Positions 17,860 through 26,277 of a stretch of 64,000 bases of DNA are shown one piece after another. Every line of letters starts with the position of its first letter. Position 1 is the stretch's first letter. The translations under genes were made by a program, and so were the position numbers. The DNA comes from Pleomorphomonas sp. JP5 (GTDB lineage: Bacteria > Pseudomonadota > Alphaproteobacteria > Rhizobiales > Pleomorphomonadaceae): assembly GCF_023721815.1 (NCBI RefSeq), contig NZ_JAMDLI010000001.1, positions 186,001 to 250,000 on the forward strand, written 5' to 3'. The notes below the pieces were generated by a model. That model worked only from the letters and a program-made list of their open reading frames with translations. It did not search any database and was not told the origin of the DNA.

Positions 17860-18263
17860 GGCAGGACTTCCAAACTATAGGCATCGCCGGTAATGACGGC
17901 GACCAGATTGAGGTCTTCGGCGCGCCCGAAGCCCCCCTCGTAACCGGTCTTGAAGCCCATGGACGCCGCCAGTGCGACGACCAGCGCACCTGCCGGGATC
18001 GCTTGCCTCCAGTATCCTCTCGGAGTGAGAGGCTTGTTGGAGGCCTTGGCCGCCGCCATGATCCGCCCGACCAGCGCGGTCTCGAGAGGTATCCCCGTTG
18101 CTTGGTGAACGGCACGATCCACCGCCAGGGCCTCCGTCAGCAAGTCGCGGCTTTTCGCGTCCACGGCGAGCAGACGCTTGGCGGCTTCGGCTTCCGTTGC
18201 TGGCCAGCGATCTAGATCGCCCCCTTGAATCATCAGCTTGTTTTCGAACTCAGTCCGATCCAT
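17856..18263 (-). CDS. Putative anti-sigma factor
   Basis: 135 residues. The first half is a soluble region (MDRTEFENKLMIQGGDLDRW) rich in Ala and charged residues. A transmembrane helix lies near 88-104 (AIPAGALVVALAASMGFKTG), with a short periplasmic tail after it. No zinc-binding HxxxCxxC is present. Its position, overlapping the ECF sigma gene by 14 bases and the metal-sensor-like gene by 4, and its topology are what an inner-membrane anti-sigma factor of the CnrY type would show. The call is therefore mainly from context and topology. Confidence 0.6.
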   Translation of the reverse strand: MDRTEFENKLMIQGGDLDRWPATEAEAAKRLLAVDAKSRDLLTEALAVDRAVHQATGIPLETALVGRIMAAAKASNKPLTPRGYWRQAIPAGALVVALAASMGFKTGYEGGFGRAEDLNLVAVITGDAYSLEVLP

Positions 18264-18804
18264 CGGTTGGCTCCCTCATCGCGGCCCGAACGCCTTTCCG
18301 AGCGCGGGCAATCAGTTGTTCTGCCGCGGAGCGCGTTGTCCCGAGAAGTGCGGCTATTTCCTCGGCCGTGCGGTCACCGACCGTGGCCAGCATCAGTGCC
18401 ATCCTCTGTCGTGGAGGGAGTGACGCGATGATGTCTTCCACGCTCCTCAGCATTTCGATGCCGGCGAGAGCGCGGTCCGCCGAGATATCGTCCGATGGAA
18501 CGTCCTCCGCTTCGTCGATGGTGCTCCACGGCCATCGGAAGCGTTGGCGGCGAATGTCGATGCAACGGTTGACGAGGATGCGGTAGAGCCAGGTGGAGAG
18601 AGCTGCCCTGGACGGATCATAGCGGCCGGCATGGCGCCAAAGTGCGATCAGAGAATCCTGTACGGCGTCATCGGCCGCGCTCGAGTCAAGAAACTGGCCG
18701 GCGATCGCTCTGAGCTTCGGACCATGGCGGTCGACGAGCCGGCGGAAGGCCCGCTCGTCTCTGGCCGCCACGGCCTGCATCAGGTCCTCGTCCGATTGTT
18801 CCAC
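18250..18804 (-). CDS. ECF-family RNA polymerase sigma factor
   Basis: 184 residues from GTG 18804, which follows GGGGAG by four bases; an ATG at 18855 would overlap the upstream gene. Sigma region 2 runs from about residue 10 to 80 (RAFRRLVDRHGPKL; AADDAVQDSLIALWRHAGRY; STWLYRILVNRCIDIRR) and region 4 from about 120 to 170 (LPPRQRMALMLATVGDRTAEE; RSAAEQLIARARKGVR). There is no C-terminal extension, so it is a minimal ECF sigma. It should direct transcription of an envelope or metal/calcium response together with the downstream anti-sigma and sensor. The EF-hand gene precedes it by 25 bp. Confidence 0.9.
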   Translation of the reverse strand: MEQSDEDLMQAVAARDERAFRRLVDRHGPKLRAIAGQFLDSSAADDAVQDSLIALWRHAGRYDPSRAALSTWLYRILVNRCIDIRRQRFRWPWSTIDEAEDVPSDDISADRALAGIEMLRSVEDIIASLPPRQRMALMLATVGDRTAEEIAALLGTTRSAAEQLIARARKGVRAAMREPTDGSD

Positions 18805-18829
18805 GACGCTCCCCAAATGCCAGAGCGCA

Positions 18830-19270
18830 TCAACGCATGGCGCGTGCTGCCTCAACTCCGGTCAGGAACTCGGCCTTCGAAATCCTGCCATCTCCATCCT
18901 TGTCGAGCCGGGCTGCGAGGCCGCCTCGAGCGTCCACGAACTCCTCGCGGGTTAGCTTACCGTCCCCATCCGCATCAAGAGCCTCAAAGCGGATCGCCAT
19001 CGCGCCTTCCAACGCTTCGGCCTTGCGGAACAACCGGTTGCTCGCCTCGGTCTGCTCGGTCGCCGTAACGGCGCCATCTCCGTTGACGTCGAGCCGTTTG
19101 AACCTCTGGAGACGCGCTTGACGCAGTTCTGCCGCATCCAGCTGACCGTCGCCGTTGGCGTCCAGACGCGTAAACGCGATGTCGGCAATGCGATCGCTGG
19201 CCAAAACGGCAGGTACAGTCATGACCACAAGGATGCCTGCAATGAGAGACGTGTTCAATGTTCGCATCAT
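18830..19270 (-). CDS. Exported EF-hand protein with four canonical calcium loops
   Basis: 146 residues. A signal peptide (LIAGILVVMTVPAVLAS) ends near residue 25. The mature protein is almost entirely EF-hand: loops at 37-48 (DANGDGQLDAAE), 61-72 (DVNGDGAVTATE), 99-110 (DADGDGKLTREE) and 123-134 (DKDGDGRISKAE). All four keep Asp at 1, 3 and 5, or Asn at 3, and Glu at 12, so all should bind calcium. It is a calmodulin-like protein placed in the periplasm. Being first in the operon with an ECF sigma suggests a role in sensing or buffering calcium for that pathway, or being its main product. Confidence 0.88.
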   Translation of the reverse strand: MMRTLNTSLIAGILVVMTVPAVLASDRIADIAFTRLDANGDGQLDAAELRQARLQRFKRLDVNGDGAVTATEQTEASNRLFRKAEALEGAMAIRFEALDADGDGKLTREEFVDARGGLAARLDKDGDGRISKAEFLTGVEAARAMR

Positions 19271-19462
19271 CGATGCTCCGTCTGGTTGGAACTGTCCCTT
19301 TTACGTCGGGAAGAAGCCGCGGCTGACGCCGCGTCCCACAGAAAAACGCAACGTGAAAAATGCCCCGTCGGCGTCAGTCGCTCTGGGTGGGCAACGTAAC
19401 AGCGTCATTCCGAGAGCTGGCGAACAAGGCCGCTCGGACGACTGCATTAACGGAGTCCACAC

Positions 19463-19900
19463 ATGTATCGCGCACTCACGACCATAGCGGCCGGCGTCGC
19501 CGGCGTCCTGCTCGTCACCGGCGCCAACGCCCAGACCTCGGTCACCACCACGGCACTCAACCTCAGAACCGGTCCGGCCACGGCCTATCCGATAATCGCC
19601 ACGGTTCCTGCTCGTCAGGCCGTTACCGTTTTCGGTTGTACGGCTGGTCCCGGGTGGTGTGATGTCGGATGGGCTGGCTATCGGGGCTGGCTGGCCGCGG
19701 CCTACCTGGGGCCGGTTGCCGCCTATCCGGTGGTCGTTTACGACCCTGTTGGATATCACAACGCCTATTACGTCGGTCAGCCCTACTATGGCGTTGGTCC
19801 GGGATTGCCGCCTCGAATGGCCGCTCGGCGTGACGCACGGATAGACTACCGGGTTCATCGACGTATGGATCGGCGTTGGGATCGCTGGACTGGCGATTGA
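19463..19900 (+). CDS. Exported bacterial SH3-domain protein
   Basis: 145 residues. A signal peptide (ALTTIAAGVAGVLLVTGANA) is followed by one SH3_3 domain at about residues 28-82, with the typical ALNLRTGPATAYPIIATVP opening and the GYRGWLAAAYL close. The C-terminal third is rich in Tyr, Gly and Pro and then in Arg and Asp. Such domains often bind peptidoglycan peptides. It diverges from the EF-hand gene across 192 bp, so the two could share regulation by the ECF sigma. Confidence 0.8.
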   Translation: MYRALTTIAAGVAGVLLVTGANAQTSVTTTALNLRTGPATAYPIIATVPARQAVTVFGCTAGPGWCDVGWAGYRGWLAAAYLGPVAAYPVVVYDPVGYHNAYYVGQPYYGVGPGLPPRMAARRDARIDYRVHRRMDRRWDRWTGD

Positions 19901-20100
19901 GCTGCCAAGCCCAGTCGGCAGGGAAGGGAGGATGTGTTTATTGTTCAGCAAAGAAAGACAATGTGGCTACAAGAGGCCAGCTTGTATCTAGATTTTAGGT
20001 TTTCTAGATTCCGGTAGAACATAGCCGCGCTATGCACGGTAGGGACGTCAAGCCTCGCGGTGATGCTGCGACGCGCGACCTCCGGAAGGAAAACTTGATC

Positions 20101-20913
20101 ATGGCTGGTCTCGGTCACCACTTTGCCGATCTTCCCACGACTCCCCGTATGCCGACGCTTTTCGTGGGCCATGGCAGCCCAATGAACGCCATTGAGGACA
20201 ACCCATATAGCCGTGGTTGGCGCGAGCTCGGCACTCGGCTGCCTGTGCCCAAGGCGATCCTGGTGGTATCCGCCCACTGGATGACGCGTGGTGTCACGCT
20301 GGTGCACGTCAAGGATCATCCCGCAACCATCCACGATTTTGGCGGTTTTCCCGAGGAGCTTTTTGCCCAGCGCTATCCGGCGCCGGGGGCGCCGGGCTAT
20401 GCCGAGGCAACAATAGACCTCGTGAAGAACCACCATATCGAGCCGGATGAGCGTTGGGGCCTGGATCACGGTGCCTGGTCGGTGCTGATCCAGATGTTCC
20501 CGAAGGCGGACATCCCTGTGTTTCAGCTCTCGATCGACCTCAGTCGTTCGCCCGAGGAGCATTTCTCACTCGCCGAGGAACTCAAGGCCTTGCGCGGACG
20601 CGGCGTGATGATCATCGGCTCCGGCAACCTCGTCCACAATCTCCGGACCATCGCCTGGGGAGGCGGGCCGGCTTACGATTGGGCCGAGGCGTTTGACGCC
20701 CGCATGGCCGAAGCAATTGCCAAGGGTGACTACAAGTCGGTCGTCGAGGCGCCGAAGCTGGGGCGCATTGCCCAACTGTCACACCCGACTTTCGAGCACT
20801 TCTTTCCGGCTCTCTATCCCCTGGCAGTTGCAGACAAGGCCGACGAGCTCAGCTTTTTCAACGAGGGCATCGACCTTGGTTCAATCTCCATGCGGTCGTT
20901 CATGCTGGCGTGA
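20101..20913 (+). CDS. 4,5-DOPA extradiol dioxygenase-like protein (YgiD/LigB family)
   Basis: 270 residues from ATG 20101, preceded by GGAAGGAAAA. Class III extradiol dioxygenases of this group open aromatic catechols such as DOPA; the E. coli relative YgiD is zinc-binding. Expected metal/active-site histidines are visible: H24 in LFVGHGSPMNAI, the His in VVSAHWMTRG, that in LDHGAWSVL, and one in SHPTFEHFFPALY. The physiological substrate in bacteria without pigment synthesis is unclear. It stands alone with about 200 bp before it (AT-rich, probably its promoter) and 160 bp after it. Confidence 0.88.
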   Translation: MAGLGHHFADLPTTPRMPTLFVGHGSPMNAIEDNPYSRGWRELGTRLPVPKAILVVSAHWMTRGVTLVHVKDHPATIHDFGGFPEELFAQRYPAPGAPGYAEATIDLVKNHHIEPDERWGLDHGAWSVLIQMFPKADIPVFQLSIDLSRSPEEHFSLAEELKALRGRGVMIIGSGNLVHNLRTIAWGGGPAYDWAEAFDARMAEAIAKGDYKSVVEAPKLGRIAQLSHPTFEHFFPALYPLAVADKADELSFFNEGIDLGSISMRSFMLA

Positions 20914-21074
20914 CGTCTTTACGTCGCGGACGTTCCACGAAGCAGCAAGCGAGAAATGAAACGCTGAAGCCATCGGCCCGACCGGCTACGAGAACTCGTC
21001 GCGCGCAGCGATCATCAAGCTGGCTTTTCATGCCATTATGTCGTTCTCCGATACTCAGATAGGAGAGGCGACCG

Positions 21075-21590
21075 ATGATCGAGACGAAGCGATTGCTGCT
21101 ACGGCAGCCTGGCTCGGAAGACCTAGCGGCCTGGACAGCGTTTCTCGCCGACGCCGAAGTTACGCGTTTTATCGGGGGTCCCCAAGATGCGGCCGGAGCA
21201 TGGCGGAATCTCTGTCTCTTCGCCGGTGCGTGGACGGTTCGAGGATACAGCAACTTCTCGGTGATCGAGAAAGCAACCGGTCGCTGGATAGGTCGCGCAG
21301 GTGCCTGGAATCCTCCAGGTTGGCCCGGCAAAGAGATCGGCTGGGCATTTCGTCGTGACGTGTGGGGCAAGGGATACGCGACCGAGGCCGCGACTCGTTG
21401 CCTAGACTGGGCCTTCCAAGAGCTTGGCTGGAAGGAAGCGATCCACGTCATTCACCCAGAAAACGCAGCGTCGATCGCTGTTGCAAGACGGATTGGCGCA
21501 GTCCTGCGGGCATCTGAGACGGCGCCAGAAAAGCTGATCTACGTCAGCAGCAGGGGCGCCATTGCACCAAAAGCCGGCGCAACCACATAG
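21075..21590 (+). CDS. GNAT-family N-acetyltransferase (RimJ/RimL type)
   Basis: 171 residues. It starts IETKRLLLRQPGSEDL, the usual opening of the RimJ/RimL branch, and has the acetyl-CoA loop as WGKGYATEAATRCLDWAF (Q/RxxGxG/A pattern) at about 96-113, then the PENAASIAVARRIGA block. Substrates of this branch range from ribosomal protein N-termini to small molecules, and nothing here tells which. Its neighbour 140 bp away is a second, unrelated GNAT on the other strand. Confidence 0.88.
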   Translation: MIETKRLLLRQPGSEDLAAWTAFLADAEVTRFIGGPQDAAGAWRNLCLFAGAWTVRGYSNFSVIEKATGRWIGRAGAWNPPGWPGKEIGWAFRRDVWGKGYATEAATRCLDWAFQELGWKEAIHVIHPENAASIAVARRIGAVLRASETAPEKLIYVSSRGAIAPKAGATT

Positions 21591-21730
21591 CCCACGCTTC
21601 CGGTGTTGCCGAAGCGCCCAGCGTGCGGTTCGCAGTCGCTCATGAGGGGGATTCCCGTAGGGCGATACCCAGGCTTTGCAGCCCGAAGGTAACAATCCAG
21701 GATTCGCATAATAGATATTATGGAACTTAT

Positions 21731-22273
21731 CTATGCCGGCAAAACCGGCAACTCGCCCGGTTTCGGCAGCTCTCTGCCAAGCCGCGCCATCTGCACGATG
21801 TCTCGGTACTCATCGCCGAAACGAGCCGCGGCGCGCATTATGCCCTCGTGAACGAACCCACGCCTCTCATAGAGCGCTATCGCTCGGAGGTTATCGGAGA
21901 ACACCGTGAGTTCGATCCGACTGAAATCCAGTCGCTCGGCGGCGGCGATGGTCACATCGAGCAATGCTTTGCCCAACCCTTTGCCGCGCCACTCCGGCAG
22001 AAGCCCGATTCCGAGCCGGCCAACATGGGCCTCGATCTCGAATGAACTGCGGCAAATGTCGCACCAGCCGACCAGCTTTCCGCCGACATCGGCCGCGAGA
22101 TGCGGGTTTCCCGCTCCGATGCTTTCGCGCAGAAACTCTATCGTGCTGTCCAGAGGCGGTGCATCGATGAATCTGAGATAGCGACGCTCGCGTGCGACAA
22201 ACCCGACCACTCGATTGAACTCGACGGCATCGTCGACCGACATGGGGCGAACGAGAGGCTGTTCATCAGACAT
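21731..22273 (-). CDS. GNAT-family N-acetyltransferase
   Basis: 180 residues. The acetyl-CoA-binding motif is LLPEWRGKGLGKALLDVTI near residue 92, and the later block SDNLRAIALYERRGFVHEG is the standard motif B of single-domain GNATs. The region 58-72 (HLAADVGGKLVGWCDI) is the strand pair seen in RimI-like and phosphinothricin-type acetyltransferases. Substrate unknown. It is not a close paralogue of the GNAT at 21075. The gap to the DUF2585 gene on the other strand (110 bp) is AT-rich and probably holds both promoters. Confidence 0.87.
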   Translation of the reverse strand: MSDEQPLVRPMSVDDAVEFNRVVGFVARERRYLRFIDAPPLDSTIEFLRESIGAGNPHLAADVGGKLVGWCDICRSSFEIEAHVGRLGIGLLPEWRGKGLGKALLDVTIAAAERLDFSRIELTVFSDNLRAIALYERRGFVHEGIMRAAARFGDEYRDIVQMARLGRELPKPGELPVLPA

Positions 22274-22383
22274 GGCATTTATCGCTAACAGAATTGTTTA
22301 ATTTCAATAGATTATAGGCTTTCTTTGAGATGAGCAAGAAACTACGGTAGGCAGCTTTCTGGCTTTGGAACTCGGAGACATCC

Positions 22384-22977
22384 ATGGTGCCGAACATCAG
22401 GATCTTTGTCCTCGTCATCGCCGTGCCCCTCGTTGCGCAGGCCGCAGTTCTGTATTTCATGGGGCAGCCGCCGATCTGCGCTTGTGGCACGGTGCGTCTT
22501 TGGGCCGGTACCGTTCTCAGCCAGGAGAACTCGCAACAACTTACCGACTGGTACACCCCTTCGCATGTCATTCATGGCATGTTGTTCTTCGCCCTCGGTC
22601 GCCTTGTTTTTCGAGGGCACTGGTCCCCGATCCTTGGACTGAGCCTGGCGCTCGGCATCGAAGTCGCTTGGGAGCTCATCGAGAACTCGCCGCCAGTGAT
22701 CGATCGTTATCGCGAGCAGGCCTTGGCGCAGGGCTACTCCGGTGACAGCATCCTGAACTCGCTATCCGATACCTTGGCCATGATGATCGGGTTCTGGATG
22801 GCGGCTCGTCTGCCCGTGCGCGCAAGCATTGCACTCGCGCTCGCGGCCGAGTTGTTCACAGGCGTGATGATCCGCGACAATCTGACGCTCAACGTCGTTC
22901 AGCTACTCGCACCGAGCAAGGCGATCTCTGCATGGCAGGCGGAGGGAGGCGTTTACGGCGCCCCCGCGCAGAAGTGA
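22384..22977 (+). CDS. DUF2585 (UPF0314) integral membrane protein
   Basis: 197 residues with about four to five hydrophobic segments. The start ATG 22384 follows CGGAGAC. Family-like blocks are FMGQPPICACGTVRLW near 25, DWYTPSHVIHGMLFF near 54, IEVAWELIENSPPVIDRYR near 91, and GYSGDSILNSLSDTLAMM near 116. The charged and polar residues inside these blocks (His-x-x-His-like, Glu, Asn, Asp) look like an enzyme active site in the membrane, but no function is established that I know of. It is common in Hyphomicrobiales, which supports the taxonomic placement. Confidence 0.82.
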   Translation: MVPNIRIFVLVIAVPLVAQAAVLYFMGQPPICACGTVRLWAGTVLSQENSQQLTDWYTPSHVIHGMLFFALGRLVFRGHWSPILGLSLALGIEVAWELIENSPPVIDRYREQALAQGYSGDSILNSLSDTLAMMIGFWMAARLPVRASIALALAAELFTGVMIRDNLTLNVVQLLAPSKAISAWQAEGGVYGAPAQK

Positions 22978-22987
22978 AGCGCCCATT

Positions 22988-23539
22988 TCACAGCGCTCCG
23001 GGAAATGCCTCCGACAATACCCCGAACGCCTCGCGCCAATGGCGGATGCGTGGATAGCCGGTAACGTTCACGTTGTGCGGTGACGAAAAGACGATCCCCT
23101 GCCCACAGAACCGCAGGAAATGGCGGGCGTTATCGTCGATCAGGCAATCGGCTGCGATGATGCTCTTGTCGCCGCAGAAGACGATGTTGAGCGGGTCGAC
23201 GAACGGAAAATGCCGTCGCAGCCAGAGAAACTTCGGGCCGAGCGAGTTGGGGAACTCCATGGCCGCCGAGGTGACGAACAACTCGCAACGAGATGCAATC
23301 GACGAGAGCGCCGCCTGACTGCCCTCGATGACCGGCAGTTCGGCAAAGAAGGATCCGTCCTGCATGGCGCCTCTGAGCGCTTCGGCAACGTCCGTCTCGA
23401 TCACGTCGAAAATCTGCCGGCCTCGCAGGGTCTCGGGCTCCCACCTTGGACCATGTCTCTCGATCAGCCAGCCCAGCATGGCGCCGTATGTGTCGGCGAT
23501 GACTTCGTCCATGTCGACGGCGACGCGAATACGCTTCAC
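22988..23539 (-). CDS. 5'(3')-deoxyribonucleotidase-like HAD phosphatase
   Basis: 183 residues of the HAD superfamily. Motif I is VAVDMDEVIADT with nucleophile D9 and acid/base D11; the family's loop LFVTSAAMEFPNS supplies the motif II Ser/Thr, and motif III/IV is FCGDKSIIAADCLIDDNARH. This arrangement matches the NT5C group, which removes phosphate from deoxynucleoside monophosphates and may trim nucleotide pools. It converges with the DUF2585 gene (10 bp gap) and diverges from purC. Confidence 0.85.
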   Translation of the reverse strand: MKRIRVAVDMDEVIADTYGAMLGWLIERHGPRWEPETLRGRQIFDVIETDVAEALRGAMQDGSFFAELPVIEGSQAALSSIASRCELFVTSAAMEFPNSLGPKFLWLRRHFPFVDPLNIVFCGDKSIIAADCLIDDNARHFLRFCGQGIVFSSPHNVNVTGYPRIRHWREAFGVLSEAFPGAL

Positions 23540-23693
23540 GATCCCTCCTCCCTGGTGACCTATCGTATGAATCGAATCAATTTATGCTCGGCAGGCTCGG
23601 ACACGCAAGTTCGGCTTAAAGTTTCTTCCGCGATGTTCTATTGAGCGGCCAGCAGGCAGCCGCTCCGCGGCCCCGTCCGTCAAGGAGGCACTG

Positions 23694-24650
23694 ATGGCCC
23701 TCGACCGCGTTCTCGCCGACGCTTTTGTTCCCGAGCTTCCGAATTACTACAAAGGCAAGGTGCGCGAGAATTATGACCTGCCGGATGGCAGCCGCATCAT
23801 CATCGCCACCGATCGTATCAGCGCCTTCGACCGTGTGCTGGCGGCCATTCCTTTCAAGGGACAGGTCCTGACGCAGACCGCGCGTTTCTGGTTCGAGGCG
23901 ACTGGCGACATCTGCCCCAATCACGTTATCGCCTACCCCGACCCGAATGTCGTGGTCGGCCGGAGGCTCGACATTCTGCCGGTTGAGGTAATCGTGCGTG
24001 GATATCTTGCCGGCACCACCAGCACTTCGGTGCTGACCAAATACCGCGCTGGCGAGCGTCACATGTATGGACTGACTCTGCCCGACGGCCTCTATGATAA
24101 CGAGAAACTCCCTTCCCCGATCCTGACGCCCACCAGCAAGGCCTTCGATGGTGGTCACGACGAACCGCTGAGCGGAGAGGAGATCGTGTCCAAGAAGCTC
24201 TTGACTCCCGAGCAATGGGCCACGGTGTCCGACTATGCGCTGAAGCTGTACGCGCGCGGTGCCGAAGTTGCCGCCGAGCATGGCCTCATTCTGGCCGACA
24301 CCAAGTACGAGTTCGGCCTCGACGGAGTTGGCACGATCATCCTGGCCGACGAGATCCACACGCCCGATTCGAGCCGTTACTGGATCGCCGCCTCTTATGC
24401 AGAGGATTTCGCCGCGGGGCGCCGCCCGAAGAGCTTCGACAAGGACTTCATTCGTGCCTGGGTGGGGGAGCGTTGTGATCCTTACAAGGATCCCATCCCC
24501 GAAATCCCCGAAAGCCTGATTGCAGAGACGTCGAAGGTTTATATCGACGCCTTCGAGGCGATTACTGGCGAGACGTTCGTGGCCGACCTTTCCGGTGAAA
24601 CACCTCTCGAGCGGGTGCGATCAAATCTGGCCCCGTATTTCACCCGGTAG
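23694..24650 (+). CDS. purC: SAICAR synthetase, long form
   Basis: 318 residues. It joins CAIR with aspartate in step 8 of purine synthesis. Diagnostic blocks are [43 protein letters not shown] and DTKYEFGLD. It is about 60 residues longer than the ~240-255-residue PurC usually linked to purSQL and resembles the longer type found in yeast, actinobacteria and many Hyphomicrobiales. No other purine gene is adjacent, so it may be the second purC of the genome or a relocated single copy. ATG 23694 follows a CAAGGAGGC-type ribosome site. Confidence 0.93.
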   Translation: MALDRVLADAFVPELPNYYKGKVRENYDLPDGSRIIIATDRISAFDRVLAAIPFKGQVLTQTARFWFEATGDICPNHVIAYPDPNVVVGRRLDILPVEVIVRGYLAGTTSTSVLTKYRAGERHMYGLTLPDGLYDNEKLPSPILTPTSKAFDGGHDEPLSGEEIVSKKLLTPEQWATVSDYALKLYARGAEVAAEHGLILADTKYEFGLDGVGTIILADEIHTPDSSRYWIAASYAEDFAAGRRPKSFDKDFIRAWVGERCDPYKDPIPEIPESLIAETSKVYIDAFEAITGETFVADLSGETPLERVRSNLAPYFTR

Positions 24651-24701
24651 CCTCAGGGAGCCACGACGACCGTCGGAAGGCTGGCCACTTGGCAACCTCC
24701 T

Positions 24702-25208
24702 GTGAACCAATCTCGAGATATGCTGCTGTCAAAGCTGACAAATACGGCTTGGGCAGCCGTATCGACACCGGGGTTGGGGCAAGAAATGGGGCAGATCGCC
24801 AGCGGGGCCGCGCCGCTCGATGACAATCCGGGCCTGAAGAGGGCGCTGGACACACTGGAGAAACTGACTTCGGCGCTTCGCAAGCCCGAACCGGTCCGTG
24901 CTGTCGCAACCGAAAACCCCGTGCACGTCCTGCAGGCGACCACGGAAGCGGCGTTTTCGCCTGTGCAGTCCGACGAGGAGACGCCGCCTGCCCCAAGTCG
25001 GAGAGCAAAGGCGGCTGCGTCCGCCACGCCAACGCTTCTGTCGATGAAGCAGGCTTCCACCATGACCACGCTTTCGGTGTCGTCGATCAAGCGCATGATG
25101 GCCGCCGGCACCTTTCCCAAGCCGGTAAGGCTTGGCGAAAGCCGTATCGCTTTCGTCGATTCCGAAATCCATGCCTGGGTGCGCGCCCGCATCGCCGAAC
25201 GCGGCTGA
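24702..25208 (+). CDS. AlpA-like DNA-binding protein with a long N-terminal extension
   Basis: 168 residues from GTG 24702; an ATG at 24720 is an alternative. The last ~60 residues (LLSMKQASTMTTLSVSSIKRM, then FPKPVRLGESRIAFVDSEIHAW) match the AlpA/MerR-like winged helix found in prophage regulators of the CP4-57 type. The first ~100 residues are unlike AlpA: Ala/Pro-rich, partly disordered, with a helical stretch near 40-60. AlpA proteins are usually 60-90 residues. No integrase or phage gene is nearby, and the downstream neighbour is an IclR gene ending 2 bases away on the other strand. Target unknown. Confidence 0.65.
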   Translation: MNQSRDMLLSKLTNTAWAAVSTPGLGQEMGQIASGAAPLDDNPGLKRALDTLEKLTSALRKPEPVRAVATENPVHVLQATTEAAFSPVQSDEETPPAPSRRAKAAASATPTLLSMKQASTMTTLSVSSIKRMMAAGTFPKPVRLGESRIAFVDSEIHAWVRARIAERG

Positions 25209-25210
25209 GT

Positions 25211-26005
25211 TCAAGTCTCTCGAACCTCCTTCGACACGGCATCCGCAGCCTTGCGGACCAACACGGCCAGCGTTTCGTAACGCTCTGGCGTGATCATGTC
25301 TGCCTGACCGACCGTGGCGATGGCAGCCACCACACGATTGCGAACATCGAACACCGGCGCAGCGATGCACGACACGTCGTCGAGGGCTTCGCGATCGTCC
25401 AAGGCCCAACCGCGCCGTCGTATAAGCTCGAGTTCTCGGCGCATGGCGTCCGGAGATGCTATGGAGCGTGCTGTGGCCTTGGTCCAGTCGAGATCGGCAA
25501 GCAGTCGCTTGCTATCCGCTTCGTCGAGAAAAGCCAGTAGCGCCTTGCCTGTCGCTGCCCTGTTCAGAGGCCAGCGCAAGCTTTCGTTCCCCGAGCAACG
25601 GCAGGCATCGCCGCCGGGACGCGCACAGGCCAGAACCACGGCCTCCCGTCCTTCGAAGGTTGCAATCTCGCAGCGGAATCCCGACTGTCCGGCCAGCAGC
25701 TCCAAATGCTTGAGCGAGAGGCTGTCGATGGTTCGCTGCCGGATTCCGAGTGTCCCAAGCTCACAGATCTTTGGCCCCAGCACGAAGCGACCATCGGACT
25801 GAAGTTGGACGGCGCTGACGTCGGCCAGTGCCTTCAGAAGCTGGTGCGTTGTGCTCTTGGGAAGGTCGAGCGTCTTCTGAATTGCAGAAAAAGTCAGTTT
25901 GCCACGACGCCCGATCAAGTCGAGAATCATCACTGCCTTCCGAAGTGACGGAACGGCAACCGCGCGGCGCGGCGCGGCTGTGTCTTTACCCTCTTCACGG
26001 ACCAT
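25211..26005 (-). CDS. IclR-family transcriptional regulator
   Basis: 264 residues: a winged helix at about 18-80 (SLRKAVMILDLIGRRGKLTF; LDLPKSTTHQLLKALADV) and a GAF-like effector domain for the rest (EIATFEGREAVVLACARPGG; LNRAATGKALLAFLDE; FDVRNRVVAAIATVGQAD). IclR proteins control degradation of aromatic, organic or sugar acids. It is divergent from the EamA transporter across about 270 bp, which is the most likely target. The inserted CRCSGNESL segment, with two cysteines near 137, is unusual but of unknown meaning. Confidence 0.9.
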   Translation of the reverse strand: MVREEGKDTAAPRRAVAVPSLRKAVMILDLIGRRGKLTFSAIQKTLDLPKSTTHQLLKALADVSAVQLQSDGRFVLGPKICELGTLGIRQRTIDSLSLKHLELLAGQSGFRCEIATFEGREAVVLACARPGGDACRCSGNESLRWPLNRAATGKALLAFLDEADSKRLLADLDWTKATARSIASPDAMRRELELIRRRGWALDDREALDDVSCIAAPVFDVRNRVVAAIATVGQADMITPERYETLAVLVRKAADAVSKEVRET

Positions 26006-26277
26006 TGCCCGCCCTCATAGAAATGTCATCGGTGACAAGCTTACGACGTGGGGGAAAACCGGCCATCCGTGGCGACACGTGGATATGTACAAAAAGTCGC
26101 ATCCGTTGCATGAGAGTACCTGATGCCGATGGGAAATTCGCTTGCGCCTACGAACGACTCCTTGCACAAACCACCACAGACGGTGGCCGTTCCACTTCTT
26201 GCCGTCTTGTCTTTTTCCTTCCTGCCAGGGGTTCGAACGGTCCGGTGGAATCGTCGGTCGCAGCCCCGGAGCCGCTT

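Noticed and set aside
24702-25208. A prophage or integrative element around the AlpA-like gene
   Set aside because: No integrase, capsid, replication or excision gene is near, base composition is normal, and purC and the IclR gene flank it closely.
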